NCBI GenBank assembly: GCA_965370315.1
Contig: CBDUTO010000104.1
Coordinates: 1-15,156 of the forward strand
DNA length: 15,156 bases
Direction: 5' to 3'
From: 1-14-2-50-31-20 sp965370315
Lineage (GTDB): Bacteria; Bacteroidota; Ignavibacteria; Ignavibacteriales; Melioribacteraceae
The notes below the pieces were generated by a model. That model worked only from the letters and a program-made list of their open reading frames with translations. It did not search any database and had not been told where the DNA came from. Positions 1-8,823 of this stretch are shown here, in pieces; the first letter of the stretch is position 1, and each line of letters opens with the position of its first letter. The position numbers and the translations under genes were made by a program.

Positions 1-186
1 TTATTACTAATATACTGGCTTTTCTTTATGTACACTAATTGGGGGGCAGATCAGAAGGTCCCAATCGGGACAGAGCTAATTGTGGGTGAAGAGAAATTTA
101 ACATTAAACTTAATGAGGTAAAAAATGGAAAGGAAGAAGCTAGAACTGGAGTTGAACAAGCCAACGAATATAGAGATGCTGTTTGA
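1..186 (+). CDS. 3' end of a small membrane-protein gene (partial)
   Basis: Reading frame 1 is open from the first base of the window to a TGA at 184-186, giving 61 visible residues; the start lies outside or is the in-frame ATG at 28. The visible part begins with a strongly hydrophobic stretch (LLLIYWLFFMY), which suits a transmembrane segment. A charged, Glu/Lys-rich tail follows. It shares 62 bases with the next gene in another frame. That gene has its own good ribosome site inside this frame, so the two may be translationally coupled. I do not recognise the family. Small single-pass proteins of this shape are common in phages and plasmids. The frame could be fortuitous, but 61 codons without a stop plus protein-like composition favour a real gene end. 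Confidence 0.45.
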   Translation, partial: LLLIYWLFFMYTNWGADQKVPIGTELIVGEEKFNIKLNEVKNGKEEARTGVEQANEYRDAV

Positions 187-592
187 TAAGTGTCATGAAG
201 GAGAGTCGCAATATGGGAAATATTATTTATATGCTGTGCGTGTGTTGGGTGAGGAGTTTTCATTCTTTGCTCCGGAGGAAGTGCACTTGAAACTTTCTGA
301 GTTAAAGAGGGGTGATGCTGCTGTTATCACAAAGCAAGCTGTTCAGAAAGGGAGCAAGGTTGTAACTACGTTTGAGGTCGAGGTAGCCCCTAAACAACAC
401 CAGAACCACCAAGCCCCCGAGACATCTAGCAACAAAGCAGAAACACCAAACAATCAGAACTCATACTTGCAAGCAATGATGGCAAGCTTTGAGGATGCTC
501 TCGTTATCCAAGAGAAATTTAACGGCATGGCTAACGTAAATCAGATAGCTATTACTCTGTTTATTCAACGTACAAAAGCTGGAGGGTATTAA
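125..592 (+). CDS. Uncharacterised 155-aa phage/plasmid-type protein
   Basis: The ATG at 125 is preceded by GAGGT at 115-119 with a 5-base spacer, a strong Shine-Dalgarno site that supports this start despite the overlap with the upstream frame. Residues about 15-90 look like a compact beta-rich domain, with alternating hydrophobic strands and a segment SFFAPEEVH. A low-complexity linker rich in Gln, Asn, Pro and Lys follows (about 90-115), then a short helical tail. This layout resembles small OB-fold nucleic-acid-binding proteins of phages and plasmids, but I see no diagnostic motif, so that is inference only. The stop is 2 bases before the next start, so it is almost certainly co-transcribed with the DUF932-like gene. 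No signal peptide or membrane segment is visible. Confidence 0.75.
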   Translation: MERKKLELELNKPTNIEMLFDKCHEGESQYGKYYLYAVRVLGEEFSFFAPEEVHLKLSELKRGDAAVITKQAVQKGSKVVTTFEVEVAPKQHQNHQAPETSSNKAETPNNQNSYLQAMMASFEDALVIQEKFNGMANVNQIAITLFIQRTKAGGY

Positions 593-594
593 CT

Positions 595-1371
595 ATGATC
601 ACGTCAGAGACGGACAAGCAAAGTGAAGTAAATAGACAGCTCTGGAAATATCTATTCCCAGTTGCTGAAACAAAGGTACAGACAGAGGATATGGCTTACA
701 AGTTCTTAGACACCAATGATTACAAGGCTATCACAAGAGAAGATAACAGCAAGCTGATATCAATCCAGAAGAAGAGCTACAAACTTGTAAGCAATGCAGA
801 AGTAATAGAACCAGTATTATCACAGTTAGATAACCTCACAACAGATTGGGTAATAGATGATAGTCACTCATATGTTGAAGACGGAAGAATGAGACTCCAA
901 GTAACATTTCCAGAGTTGACATTAAATGATGGGAGGAGCGACATTGCTCTCTCCCTATTTATTCATAACAGCTATGATGGCTCAGAAGGAGTAAGAATGT
1001 ATTGGGGAGCTATAAGAGGAATCTGTAGTAACGGTATGGTGTTCGGAGAAGTGTTAGCTAAGTTCTATGCAAGACACACAAGTGGTATAGTTGTCGATAA
1101 TCTAGTTGAACAAGTTGATGCAACTTATGAGCAGATACCAGTAATCAAAAACCGTATTGAAATACTACAGAACCATGAACCAACTGAAGTCTTATCTGAA
1201 CAAATCACAAAACAGTTAGGACGTGGAGTTGCGGATTATGTTGAAGAGCAAGAAGCTCCAGAGGATCAATGGAAGCTTTACAACTACCTAACATGGTATA
1301 TTTCTCACGTTGTACAGCAAAGAATGAGAGCACAGTATCAGATGAAGGTGAGTAGATTGTTTGAGCTTTAG
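595..1371 (+). CDS. DUF932-like phage/plasmid protein
   Basis: This 258-aa protein starts at an ATG preceded by GGAGG (581-585, 9-base spacer), 2 bases after the previous stop. It matches the general pattern of DUF932 proteins (phage/plasmid-like family). It has an N-terminal beta-rich part with residues resembling 'YKxITREDNxKLISIQKKSYKLVSNAEVI'-type spacing, a central part with hydrophobic strands and the segment GAIRGICSNGMVFG, and a helical C-terminus. The central 'IRxxCxNGM' pattern is the clearest family signature I can see. DUF932 proteins occur on phages, plasmids and integrated elements; their biochemical role is not established. With its two upstream neighbours and the terminator just downstream it forms the end of a plus-strand operon of mobile-element character. 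Its base composition is visibly less AT-rich than the defence genes further right. Confidence 0.8.
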   Translation: MITSETDKQSEVNRQLWKYLFPVAETKVQTEDMAYKFLDTNDYKAITREDNSKLISIQKKSYKLVSNAEVIEPVLSQLDNLTTDWVIDDSHSYVEDGRMRLQVTFPELTLNDGRSDIALSLFIHNSYDGSEGVRMYWGAIRGICSNGMVFGEVLAKFYARHTSGIVVDNLVEQVDATYEQIPVIKNRIEILQNHEPTEVLSEQITKQLGRGVADYVEEQEAPEDQWKLYNYLTWYISHVVQQRMRAQYQMKVSRLFEL

Positions 1372-1383
1372 ATGTGGTTAATT

Positions 1384-1408
1384 AGAGAGCGGAATATCGC
1401 TCTCTTTT
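1384..1408 (+). terminator. Intrinsic terminator after the DUF932-like gene
   Basis: AGAGAGCG (1384-1391) pairs perfectly with CGCTCTCT (1398-1405) around a 6-base loop and runs directly into a T tract (1405-1408). It lies 13 bases after the stop of the DUF932-like gene and closes the plus-strand operon. The T tract is short, so efficiency may be moderate. Confidence 0.8.
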
Positions 1409-1480
1409 AGGTTGAGAGCTTTACGCTATCCATTGTTTATTACATGATGCATATTAGAGTAAAATTTAATTGGAGGTTTG

Positions 1481-1732
1481 ATGGATTAACTAATAACAAA
1501 CACCAATATTTTCACTCCACCAAAGGAAGCAATTTTATTAACCATTGATGGAGAAGCAAAGCGAGCAAACTGCAAAACAGCACGTGAGTTCATTAAACGA
1601 TTCCTAGAGTTATGGAAAAAGCTTGAACAACACTTGCCTAAGGGCTGCTATTAGAAAAGCTGAACAACTAAAAACAAAATCGATCCACGTGCTTTTGATG
1701 ACCGGAGGAATTTTTATTATACAAAGACTTGA
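1481..1732 (+). pseudogene. Decayed small gene with early stop and two compensating frameshifts
   Basis: GGAGG at 1472-1476 sits 4 bases before an ATG at 1481, but the third codon is TAA (1487-1489). Beyond it the same frame is open to 1651 and reads like a real protein: LITNTNIFTPP, then LLTIDGEAKRANCKTA, then EFIKRFLELWKKLEQHL. At about 1638 the coherent reading moves to the +1 frame (LRAAIRKAEQLKTK). At about 1676 it returns to the original frame (IDPRAFDDRRNFYYTKT) and ends at TGA 1730-1732. Joined, these pieces give one plausible soluble protein of roughly 80 residues. One insertion, one deletion and a nonsense change suggest a dead gene. I do not recognise the family. The same frame without the shifts also contains stops at 1652 and 1661. 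Confidence 0.5.
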
Positions 1733-1925
1733 ATTTGGGTTGTGAAGGATTTTATTTGGTCTGCTTGAGTAGCCTGGGGTGGGCGAATTGATTGAAACGG
1801 AAGAGAAAAAACATATCAGGACGAAAAAAACAATATAGTTATATTAACGCGTTATTTAATTTCTCACAACGAATTGTCAATCCAACTGATAAGTATTTGT
1901 CTAGTTTATTTAGGTTTATCATTTT
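1733..1925. other. Intergenic junction between mobile-element genes and the defence operon
   Basis: I see no gene, tRNA or convincing terminator here. A plus-strand open frame starting near 1792 is very basic and aromatic-rich and overlaps the end of the minus-strand gene; it does not look like a protein. Base composition becomes distinctly more AT-rich from about 1850. This is a plausible left boundary of the defence island, but no direct repeat or attachment-site duplicate was found by eye. Confidence 0.4.
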
Positions 1926-2642
1926 TTATAAACTTTGTAACTCAAATTCAAATTGTCTTTTAAGTTCATCACTATAGTCAATGAATCTATCCAATTGTTG
2001 AATTCTATTTATTAGCTTTTCTTTCCTCTTTGCTCTAAGTTTATCAGTCTCATTCTCATCAGCATTTTCATCAATAAATCTAACAATTGCTCTAATATCA
2101 TCGTTTGGTTTGAAATTCAATGCATTTTCAAGATATGTCTTTGTTTCTTCAGTAGTTGCTATTTTAATAGCTGCTAAAAAAATCTGTTCAAACCAAACTC
2201 TCGCAGCTTCGTCAATTACTTCAGCTATATTAAGTAATGATTTAAGCTCTTCATCTTCAATTTCTAAAGTTTCAGCATGTTGAGAAAAATAAAATGGTGA
2301 TATATTTTCAGGATTGAGATTCTCTAAGGTTTGATTAATTGCTTCAAATCTTAGAAATGGTTTTTTCCCATCTGGAAATGAAGTTCGATTTTTCCATAAT
2401 TTGAGGATTGCTTCAAAACAATTTCTTTCTGCTTTTTTCTTTTTTATTCCTATGGAATTTTTAGCAATGGTAATTTGTTCAGAAATGTAAAATGCCATCC
2501 AACGGGAGATTGTCTCTCCTCGTGAATCTAATTTAAGCTCTTTTACTAATTGTTTGCCCAATTTTATAATTTTTTTCTGTATCTCTAATTTTCCCATCTT
2601 TTGAGAAGATAAAGATTTTGTTTTTGGGTGGTTTGTATTCAT
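1926..2642 (-). CDS. avs3b: Avs3b-like small partner of the AVAST type 3 operon (238 aa)
   Basis: This gene lies directly downstream of the 2096-aa Avs3a-like gene on the same strand and overlaps its end by 110 bases in another frame. I chose the ATG at 2642 because AGGA (complement of 2650-2653) sits 7 bases before it. A TTG at 2681 would add 13 residues but has no ribosome site that I can see, and a later ATG near 2597 has none either. The protein is soluble, charged and largely helical. It has a Lys-rich N-terminus, a KKKK patch near residue 66, an acidic middle (LEIEDEELKSLL) and a C-terminal Glu/Lys/Arg-rich helix that could form a coiled coil. No catalytic motif is visible. AVAST type 3 systems are annotated as a large nuclease/ATPase plus a small second protein of unknown function. 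The assignment rests on position and size, not on a recognised motif. Confidence 0.6.
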   Translation of the reverse strand: MNTNHPKTKSLSSQKMGKLEIQKKIIKLGKQLVKELKLDSRGETISRWMAFYISEQITIAKNSIGIKKKKAERNCFEAILKLWKNRTSFPDGKKPFLRFEAINQTLENLNPENISPFYFSQHAETLEIEDEELKSLLNIAEVIDEAARVWFEQIFLAAIKIATTEETKTYLENALNFKPNDDIRAIVRFIDENADENETDKLRAKRKEKLINRIQQLDRFIDYSDELKRQFEFELQSL

Positions 2643-5600
2643 GAGATATTCCTGATCTTGAATTCTTTTTAGTTCTATCAATTTGTACTTCGATTATTAA
2701 ATCAGAATCATATTCTGAACATAGCTTTTTTAAAAAATTTAATGAAATACTAATACAATTACCATCTCTTAACGGTCCAATATTATAACTAGCATGATTG
2801 GTAGACCAAGTTTTTGATGTTATTACGGCATCCTTTCTGTCATAAGTATACCAATTTCGTTTTTCATAGTCAGATTTTAAACCTAACTTTTCACAAATTT
2901 CTTTTCCTATCTCTAGTCCATTATATTTAATTTCGTTTGCGAATGGATCATATCGATCTAAGTTATGGTCAGTGTGATTGTATTTAATCCATCCTCTCAA
3001 TTCAAATGGAAGTGAATTTATTTCCTCTTCATCTTCTTTATAGTAGGGTAGATAAAAATCGTATGGGCTTTTATAAGTGCTTATCGCATTGAGCAATGAT
3101 TGCGAATAACCTGTCGGAACTAATGCGCTTGAAATGACAATTCTTTCATTCCATGTATATTCATCACCTTCCGTCCATTCACCAAATACTCTAAACCAAA
3201 TTTCATTATTTTTCTCTAACAAAAGTGAACCAAGAAAATCAGCATCATCAACTTGAGTTATCCAATTATCAAGTTCAGTTCTTTTGTCAAAATCATTTCC
3301 CCATAGGGGAGCAGGGTCTCTTCTATCAGCCAACCAACGGCCATCTTTTCTCGTCAAAGAGTGTCTTTGTATCCATTCCACCAAGCTATAATAATCATCT
3401 TCAACAATAGGTTGTTTTTTAAGCAAACGATAAGCAACTACAAACATTGCATGATATGATAGATAAAAATTAAAATCATCTACACTTGGATAAGCACCAT
3501 GGCTATGATGAGTATTAAATTCATTATGATCGTAACGCCATAAATGATGGCGAGGATCACTTCTGTAACCACCATCAGTTTTTATTTTCCATTCATCAAC
3601 AATAATATTAACAACCAAATCATCAATTTCACGAATTGAAATATCAAATATTCTACTTAATGAGTTAAACCAATATTTAGGTATATCATAACCAGTGTTA
3701 AATTTTCTTTCCCTAAATTCTCCACCATCATCAAAAGGATTATGTTGTTTGATTTTAATCTCTTCTTCATTTTTAATTGGCAGTTGACTTGCTCCAACTT
3801 TTTTAAGTTTTTCAATTGTTTGTGTATTATATGTTTTAGAAAATTTTCTCTCAATATTTAGTGCTATTTCAGAAGAAAATTTTTGCATTAGTAAATGCGG
3901 GATATCATTCAAAGCAATTTTGCTGAATGTTTTAGAATGAACTTTTAGAGTTTTTGGAAATTCAATTGAAACTCTAGCGAATGCAATTAAAAGATAAAGT
4001 CGTGAATGAAGATTATAAAATGGAAATTCCTTATTTCCAAAAGCATCAACAGTATTTTTCCCCATCCATTTAACTAAGGCAGCAATTTCCTTTTCACAAT
4101 TCATCTCACAAAGTTTTCGAACTGAATGCATTGCTTGCCATCGCACTTTGGCAACTGGCGAACCAAGAGCAGACCAAATTAATCCAGTATATGAATCACA
4201 TATATTATCAGGTGGTTTTAACCATTTTGACCATTCTCCATCTCCAACATCTTTAGCAATGTGAATTTCAAACCTCTTCAAAGCAAAATCAAGTAATTTT
4301 GTAGATTGAATTGGAGATACCCAATCAGAAGCTATTTCAATAAAACGAAAATATGATGATTCATCTAAATTTTCAGAATTATTTATAAATCCCTCAACTA
4401 TTCCTTCTTGAATTTCCGAAGAATATTTATCGGAATTTACTAAGTCCGCAAAAAATAAACCACTGTATTGTTTAATTGAAAAATCTAGAAAAAAGCGTTG
4501 AGCAAGGGCGTTAAATATTTTCGGTAATCTATGTTGGAAGCTAACTTTTTGTTGCCAATGCTTAGGAATATTTAACAATGCTTTATTTATGTCATAATCA
4601 TCTATTTCCGCTGATAGAATTAAAGATTTAACAAATTTCAATGCATCTTCCTCAGAAAGACGATTACTTAGTTCTTTCCAAAAATCATTTCTGTGCATAT
4701 AATTATCTGGAAATTCATTGAATCTTTTAATTGATTCCACAATTCCGTCTTCAACTGTTATATCAATTTTGTTAAAAATAGCGCTCCAATTAGGCAATTT
4801 CGTTAATTTTTTCTTTGTGAATTTATATTCATAGTTAGAGTTATTTTCTAAACTAGTCAGCTTAGCATGCTTTTGATAAAACTTAACAATATCAGATAAT
4901 TTTTTATTTTCCAATGAGTATTTTTCAGCAATGTCATTTAATTTTACCCAGTTTTCATGCGAAGCTTCATTTAATTGTAGTTGATGTATTGACGAATTAA
5001 ATATATGATTGCGTTCTTTTTGTGAGGATGCTTTTTCTAAACATAGAATTGCAAAATCATCAAGTCCATATTCTGTATAGAATGGAGTAAGTGCCCAACC
5101 AACTGAAGTTGCCACAAAATTATTTTTTACAAGTTCTGTTCCTATATAATAAATTTGGTCATTGAACCTACCAACATTTCTATCTCGCCAACGGCTTAAA
5201 GATGATAAACTAACAGGAGGAGATAATTTAGTGCAAATTTCAATAGCTCTGTTTCTATTCCAGTCTTTTTCTCTCCCAGTAGATTCTCCAACTTGTTCTG
5301 CACATCTAATATATCTATATGCCAACTGGTGTAATGTACTTTTACTTTTTGAAGCTCTTTCTGCTAATTTAGAAACAGCATTCCACCTTTGAACAATTTC
5401 ATTCCCAAATTTTGATACTGCTTCTATTGCACAATTAAAATAAATAGCAGAATCATTTTTATCGTTTGGTAAAATAGCTCTTGCTATTTCAATATACCAA
5501 TTTGCTCTTGTTTCCGGATCTACTTCCTTTGATGATTCTATAATTTCTCTTGTTACAATTTCTTCTTGACTACGAATTTCAGCTAAATGTTTATGTCTTG

Positions 5601-8600
5601 ATGAGTTACTTAAAAGTTTGAAATGATCTTGAATCCAAATCCCCCTATTTTTAGCAAAATATTTTTGATAACATAATTTAATTTCCTTTGAAGATGTTTT
5701 TTTTGAAAATGACAAAATATCAACTAATATTGATGATACTTCATGTTGGAGCACATCATTTTCTCTCGACGTATAAACTAGTTCTTCATTTGTTTTTTTG
5801 TGAACTTCACGTAATTCCTTAGTAAGTTTATTTACGTTTCCCACTATAGTTTGTGTCCTCAAAATATACCAAGGTAATAAAGAGTTTATTACTTCAGTAA
5901 ACTGCTTTAACTTATAGTCATCTACATGCTTCCTTTTATTCTCAGATGCATATTCTTTGGGTAATAAGTAATTTATTTCAGGTTGCCTTTTATTTTCAAG
6001 AACTGTTATTAATGCAATACTCCTAAGATAATTTTGTCGTTCATTTTTCTCATATAATTCACCAGTGAATAATTTATTTGCCCTAAAAGATGAATATTTT
6101 TTAAGGACATGTATTATTTTTGTTTTAGATTTTTTATTTGCTGCACAAACTTCCAAAAATGAAATAATTGTTGACAGAGTTATGTCTCCATCTAAGTCTC
6201 TTTGTAAAACTTCTTTTAATTTTTTGTTAGTTAACTGAGTTAAGACTTTATCAATTTCTTTTGAGGCAAGTATATAACCTGCATCAAATGATTCTTGAAT
6301 AATCGCAAATACTATATGTTGATTATTTAAGTTTACTTGTAGCATTTCATTAACAGAATCATATTTCCTAGCATCAATTAATCGCTTTACAAATTTCCTC
6401 GTAACTTGAAATATTGTCTTATTTGATTGCACTCGTATTAAAAAATTAATTGTAGCAGTTATTCCATCAAGGTTAAAGTGTGTAAATGCAAATTCAACAA
6501 AGTCATCTTCCAAGTTGAAGACATGATATTCATCATTATCACTTTTCCTTTTTTCAAAATGCAAATAAATCCAATTATAAGCAGCTCTTAAATAGCTTCT
6601 TGTTTCACCTTCAAACTTTTTAACTGTTGAAAAAAGAGATGCGGAATAGAGATCTTTGGAACCGCGCCATTCACTACTGAACATTCCCCTGAATGCTAAT
6701 TCTTGAACTCGTTGTTCACTTTGCAATGGTTCAATTAGATCTATATTATTCTGCAATAACTCCAGTTGTCTTTTATCACCGGCCAACTCTTCTCCCGACA
6801 ACATTGCTAGTTTTATTGCATCATTGTAATTCCTATTTTTTAGCGCAGCTTTAAATGCAAATTTTAATCTATAAACACGAATATTACGTTTATCAATAGG
6901 ACTATTTTTAGGCAAATATTGATCATTGAGTGCTAGATTAATTAGCTCATCGTATTTCCCAGCTTGTAAAAGCAGTAAAGGTAATGACTCTGCAACATAA
7001 ACAAAACTTTCTGCCAAGGGTTTGAGTATTTCAACATACGATGCAATTTCTGCTTTGCTTGCAATAAATTTTTTCCTAAACCATGTTTCGGTTGGTTCAT
7101 CCCTAAATTGTACAGCATCGTCTATAATTAAAAATGGTCTTCCTAATTCGCTTAAAAAACTTTTAACAGTGCTTACATCAACATCTGCTGTTTGTGCCAA
7201 GATTTCTATTGGGATAAATGGCGGCAATGTAACTAAACCAACGCAAATCGTATCAACCTCTGTTTTGTATTTAGTAGGTCTTTGTCCCTTAATAGTTTGT
7301 ATAGCTGTAGAAAGTAAACTTTCTATTTGACTTTGGACAGTTTGTCCAGTTGGGCCCAAATGTGTTAAAACTTCTTGAAAAGAATTTCCATAGCTTAGAG
7401 CATTTGATTGTACTCGTGGATTTCCGCTATTTGTTAATCTATGAAACTCTTTTGCATCTCTTTTGTTTGTGTCTGGGTATTTATTTCTTAAATGGATTTG
7501 AGTTTCTTTCTCAGAAAATGGTTCAAGAGATAATTTAACAATATCTTCATGAGGATGGAGCAGTTTTGTCCTTTCTGGACGCGAAAGCAAAATAATTTTA
7601 CATCCATCAGGATATTCTTCCTCTAAAAGATCTTCTGCAAAACTTTTATCACCAAATTTCTCTGCTGCCATCACAGAATTATCGGCAGCATCAATAAAAA
7701 TGCATAAAATAGCATTATTGTTTTTATTTCTCAAAATTGTAATTGCTTCTATTAGTCTCATATTGAAATGTCTAAGCAATTGTCTCTTTTCTGCATTCCC
7801 TGAAATTAATGGAGCGCATAATCCATATTTTGCAATTTCATTTGATATCTGAACAAGAGCTTCTTGATGTCTATGCCGCGTCCGGCTTGGAATAGTATAT
7901 TTACCTCCTCCGAAGCAATCATAGACGACACCCAAAGACCCTTCAGGTAGCGAATTTGCTAATTGATTTGCAATTACCGTCTTTCCAACACCTCCTTCTG
8001 CTTCTATAATAATTGGTTTCTTACTATTAACAATTGATTCTAATAGATTGGAATGTTGCTCTCTTATAAAGACATTTTGAAATTTTTCATATTCAGGTGG
8101 TGCTGGGAACAGTATAGACTCACTGTCAACCCCACTAATACATTGTAATACTTCAGATTTGGAAATTTCACCGTCTTCATTAGGCATGACTTTTCTTTGA
8201 ACTAAATCTATCATATTTGCGATATCACTATTATCAGTAGTCCCAGCATTTAGATAATTAAGTTCTTTCCCTAACTCAAAACGTTGTACTTCATAATCAC
8301 CTTCACTATCTTCAAAATTCAGAGTTTTGCAAAATTTTTTAAGTTCTACTCCTTTTAATCTGGTATATGATTCAAGTGTTTTTTTGGTTCGACTATCTAT
8401 TTTGATATCATTTATAAAATCGGAAATATTATTCTTCAAGGTTTTAGAGATTGGTCTATTGGTAATAATCCAAAATGATATTGCATGAGTTGTTTTTTTA
8501 TTCCGAATAAATAATTCTCGATAACGATTGGCAAATCCTTCAAAGGTATTTTTCAAATTACTTAAAGTAAAAGATTTGTTTTTCCTAACAGTAGTATGTT

Positions 8601-8823
8601 TGAGTTGATAGACAATTATCTCATTAATATTATTTTCATCGTCCCCCAAATACTCTGAAACATCTATAACTAATTCACCATCTAAATCTGGGGTATCTGA
8701 TTTTTCAACAAATAGTTTCACAACTTTAGATTTAGGGTAAATCATGTTTAGACAACGTCTTGTTGCCCATCTATAATGGAATGCATCACCAGCTCTAGAA
8801 TATCTCACTAAATCGTCTAACAT
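2533..8823 (-). CDS. avs3a: Avs3a-like nuclease-STAND ATPase phage sensor (AVAST type 3), 2096 aa
   Basis: This is a giant anti-phage sensor. The N-terminal ~200 residues match the Cap4/DUF4297-type PD-(D/E)XK nuclease: an opening RAGDAFHYRWATRR, then Asp54 in VIDV and the QxK motif in YQLKHT (Gln73, Lys75). The STAND NTPase follows, with Walker A EGGVGKT (Lys281), Walker B IFIDAADN (Asp378, Asp381) and the LLSRPE segment near residue 414. The remaining ~1500 residues form a long helical repeat-like sensor without recognisable motifs. Avs proteins of classes 1-3 are known to recognise the phage large terminase, oligomerise and activate the N-terminal effector; for Avs3 that is DNA cleavage. 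The length of about 2000 residues and the small gene downstream favour class 3 over Avs2 or Avs4. The start fits the family N-terminus, though I see only a weak ribosome site. No clear promoter is visible. All catalytic residues looked for are present, so it appears intact. Confidence 0.85.
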   Translation of the reverse strand: MLDDLVRYSRAGDAFHYRWATRRCLNMIYPKSKVVKLFVEKSDTPDLDGELVIDVSEYLGDDENNINEIIVYQLKHTTVRKNKSFTLSNLKNTFEGFANRYRELFIRNKKTTHAISFWIITNRPISKTLKNNISDFINDIKIDSRTKKTLESYTRLKGVELKKFCKTLNFEDSEGDYEVQRFELGKELNYLNAGTTDNSDIANMIDLVQRKVMPNEDGEISKSEVLQCISGVDSESILFPAPPEYEKFQNVFIREQHSNLLESIVNSKKPIIIEAEGGVGKTVIANQLANSLPEGSLGVVYDCFGGGKYTIPSRTRHRHQEALVQISNEIAKYGLCAPLISGNAEKRQLLRHFNMRLIEAITILRNKNNNAILCIFIDAADNSVMAAEKFGDKSFAEDLLEEEYPDGCKIILLSRPERTKLLHPHEDIVKLSLEPFSEKETQIHLRNKYPDTNKRDAKEFHRLTNSGNPRVQSNALSYGNSFQEVLTHLGPTGQTVQSQIESLLSTAIQTIKGQRPTKYKTEVDTICVGLVTLPPFIPIEILAQTADVDVSTVKSFLSELGRPFLIIDDAVQFRDEPTETWFRKKFIASKAEIASYVEILKPLAESFVYVAESLPLLLLQAGKYDELINLALNDQYLPKNSPIDKRNIRVYRLKFAFKAALKNRNYNDAIKLAMLSGEELAGDKRQLELLQNNIDLIEPLQSEQRVQELAFRGMFSSEWRGSKDLYSASLFSTVKKFEGETRSYLRAAYNWIYLHFEKRKSDNDEYHVFNLEDDFVEFAFTHFNLDGITATINFLIRVQSNKTIFQVTRKFVKRLIDARKYDSVNEMLQVNLNNQHIVFAIIQESFDAGYILASKEIDKVLTQLTNKKLKEVLQRDLDGDITLSTIISFLEVCAANKKSKTKIIHVLKKYSSFRANKLFTGELYEKNERQNYLRSIALITVLENKRQPEINYLLPKEYASENKRKHVDDYKLKQFTEVINSLLPWYILRTQTIVGNVNKLTKELREVHKKTNEELVYTSRENDVLQHEVSSILVDILSFSKKTSSKEIKLCYQKYFAKNRGIWIQDHFKLLSNSSRHKHLAEIRSQEEIVTREIIESSKEVDPETRANWYIEIARAILPNDKNDSAIYFNCAIEAVSKFGNEIVQRWNAVSKLAERASKSKSTLHQLAYRYIRCAEQVGESTGREKDWNRNRAIEICTKLSPPVSLSSLSRWRDRNVGRFNDQIYYIGTELVKNNFVATSVGWALTPFYTEYGLDDFAILCLEKASSQKERNHIFNSSIHQLQLNEASHENWVKLNDIAEKYSLENKKLSDIVKFYQKHAKLTSLENNSNYEYKFTKKKLTKLPNWSAIFNKIDITVEDGIVESIKRFNEFPDNYMHRNDFWKELSNRLSEEDALKFVKSLILSAEIDDYDINKALLNIPKHWQQKVSFQHRLPKIFNALAQRFFLDFSIKQYSGLFFADLVNSDKYSSEIQEGIVEGFINNSENLDESSYFRFIEIASDWVSPIQSTKLLDFALKRFEIHIAKDVGDGEWSKWLKPPDNICDSYTGLIWSALGSPVAKVRWQAMHSVRKLCEMNCEKEIAALVKWMGKNTVDAFGNKEFPFYNLHSRLYLLIAFARVSIEFPKTLKVHSKTFSKIALNDIPHLLMQKFSSEIALNIERKFSKTYNTQTIEKLKKVGASQLPIKNEEEIKIKQHNPFDDGGEFRERKFNTGYDIPKYWFNSLSRIFDISIREIDDLVVNIIVDEWKIKTDGGYRSDPRHHLWRYDHNEFNTHHSHGAYPSVDDFNFYLSYHAMFVVAYRLLKKQPIVEDDYYSLVEWIQRHSLTRKDGRWLADRRDPAPLWGNDFDKRTELDNWITQVDDADFLGSLLLEKNNEIWFRVFGEWTEGDEYTWNERIVISSALVPTGYSQSLLNAISTYKSPYDFYLPYYKEDEEEINSLPFELRGWIKYNHTDHNLDRYDPFANEIKYNGLEIGKEICEKLGLKSDYEKRNWYTYDRKDAVITSKTWSTNHASYNIGPLRDGNCISISLNFLKKLCSEYDSDLIIEVQIDRTKKNSRSGISHEYKPPKNKIFIFSKDGKIRDTEKNYKIGQTISKRA
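2650..2653 (-). promoter_or_regulatory. Ribosome binding site (AGGA) inside the end of the large gene
   Basis: On the minus strand AGGA lies 7 bases before the ATG at 2642 and inside the coding sequence of the upstream gene. It decides the start of the small partner gene and implies re-initiation or coupled translation from ribosomes finishing the large gene. Confidence 0.55.

Noticed and set aside
1792..1977. 61-residue plus-strand open frame
   Set aside because: No proper start or ribosome site, very basic low-complexity opening, and it runs into the minus-strand partner gene; it is a by-product of AT-rich DNA.
7022..7330. 102-residue plus-strand open frame and similar ones inside 2533-8823
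   Set aside because: They lie antisense within the well-supported Avs3a-like gene and show no independent ribosome site or protein character.
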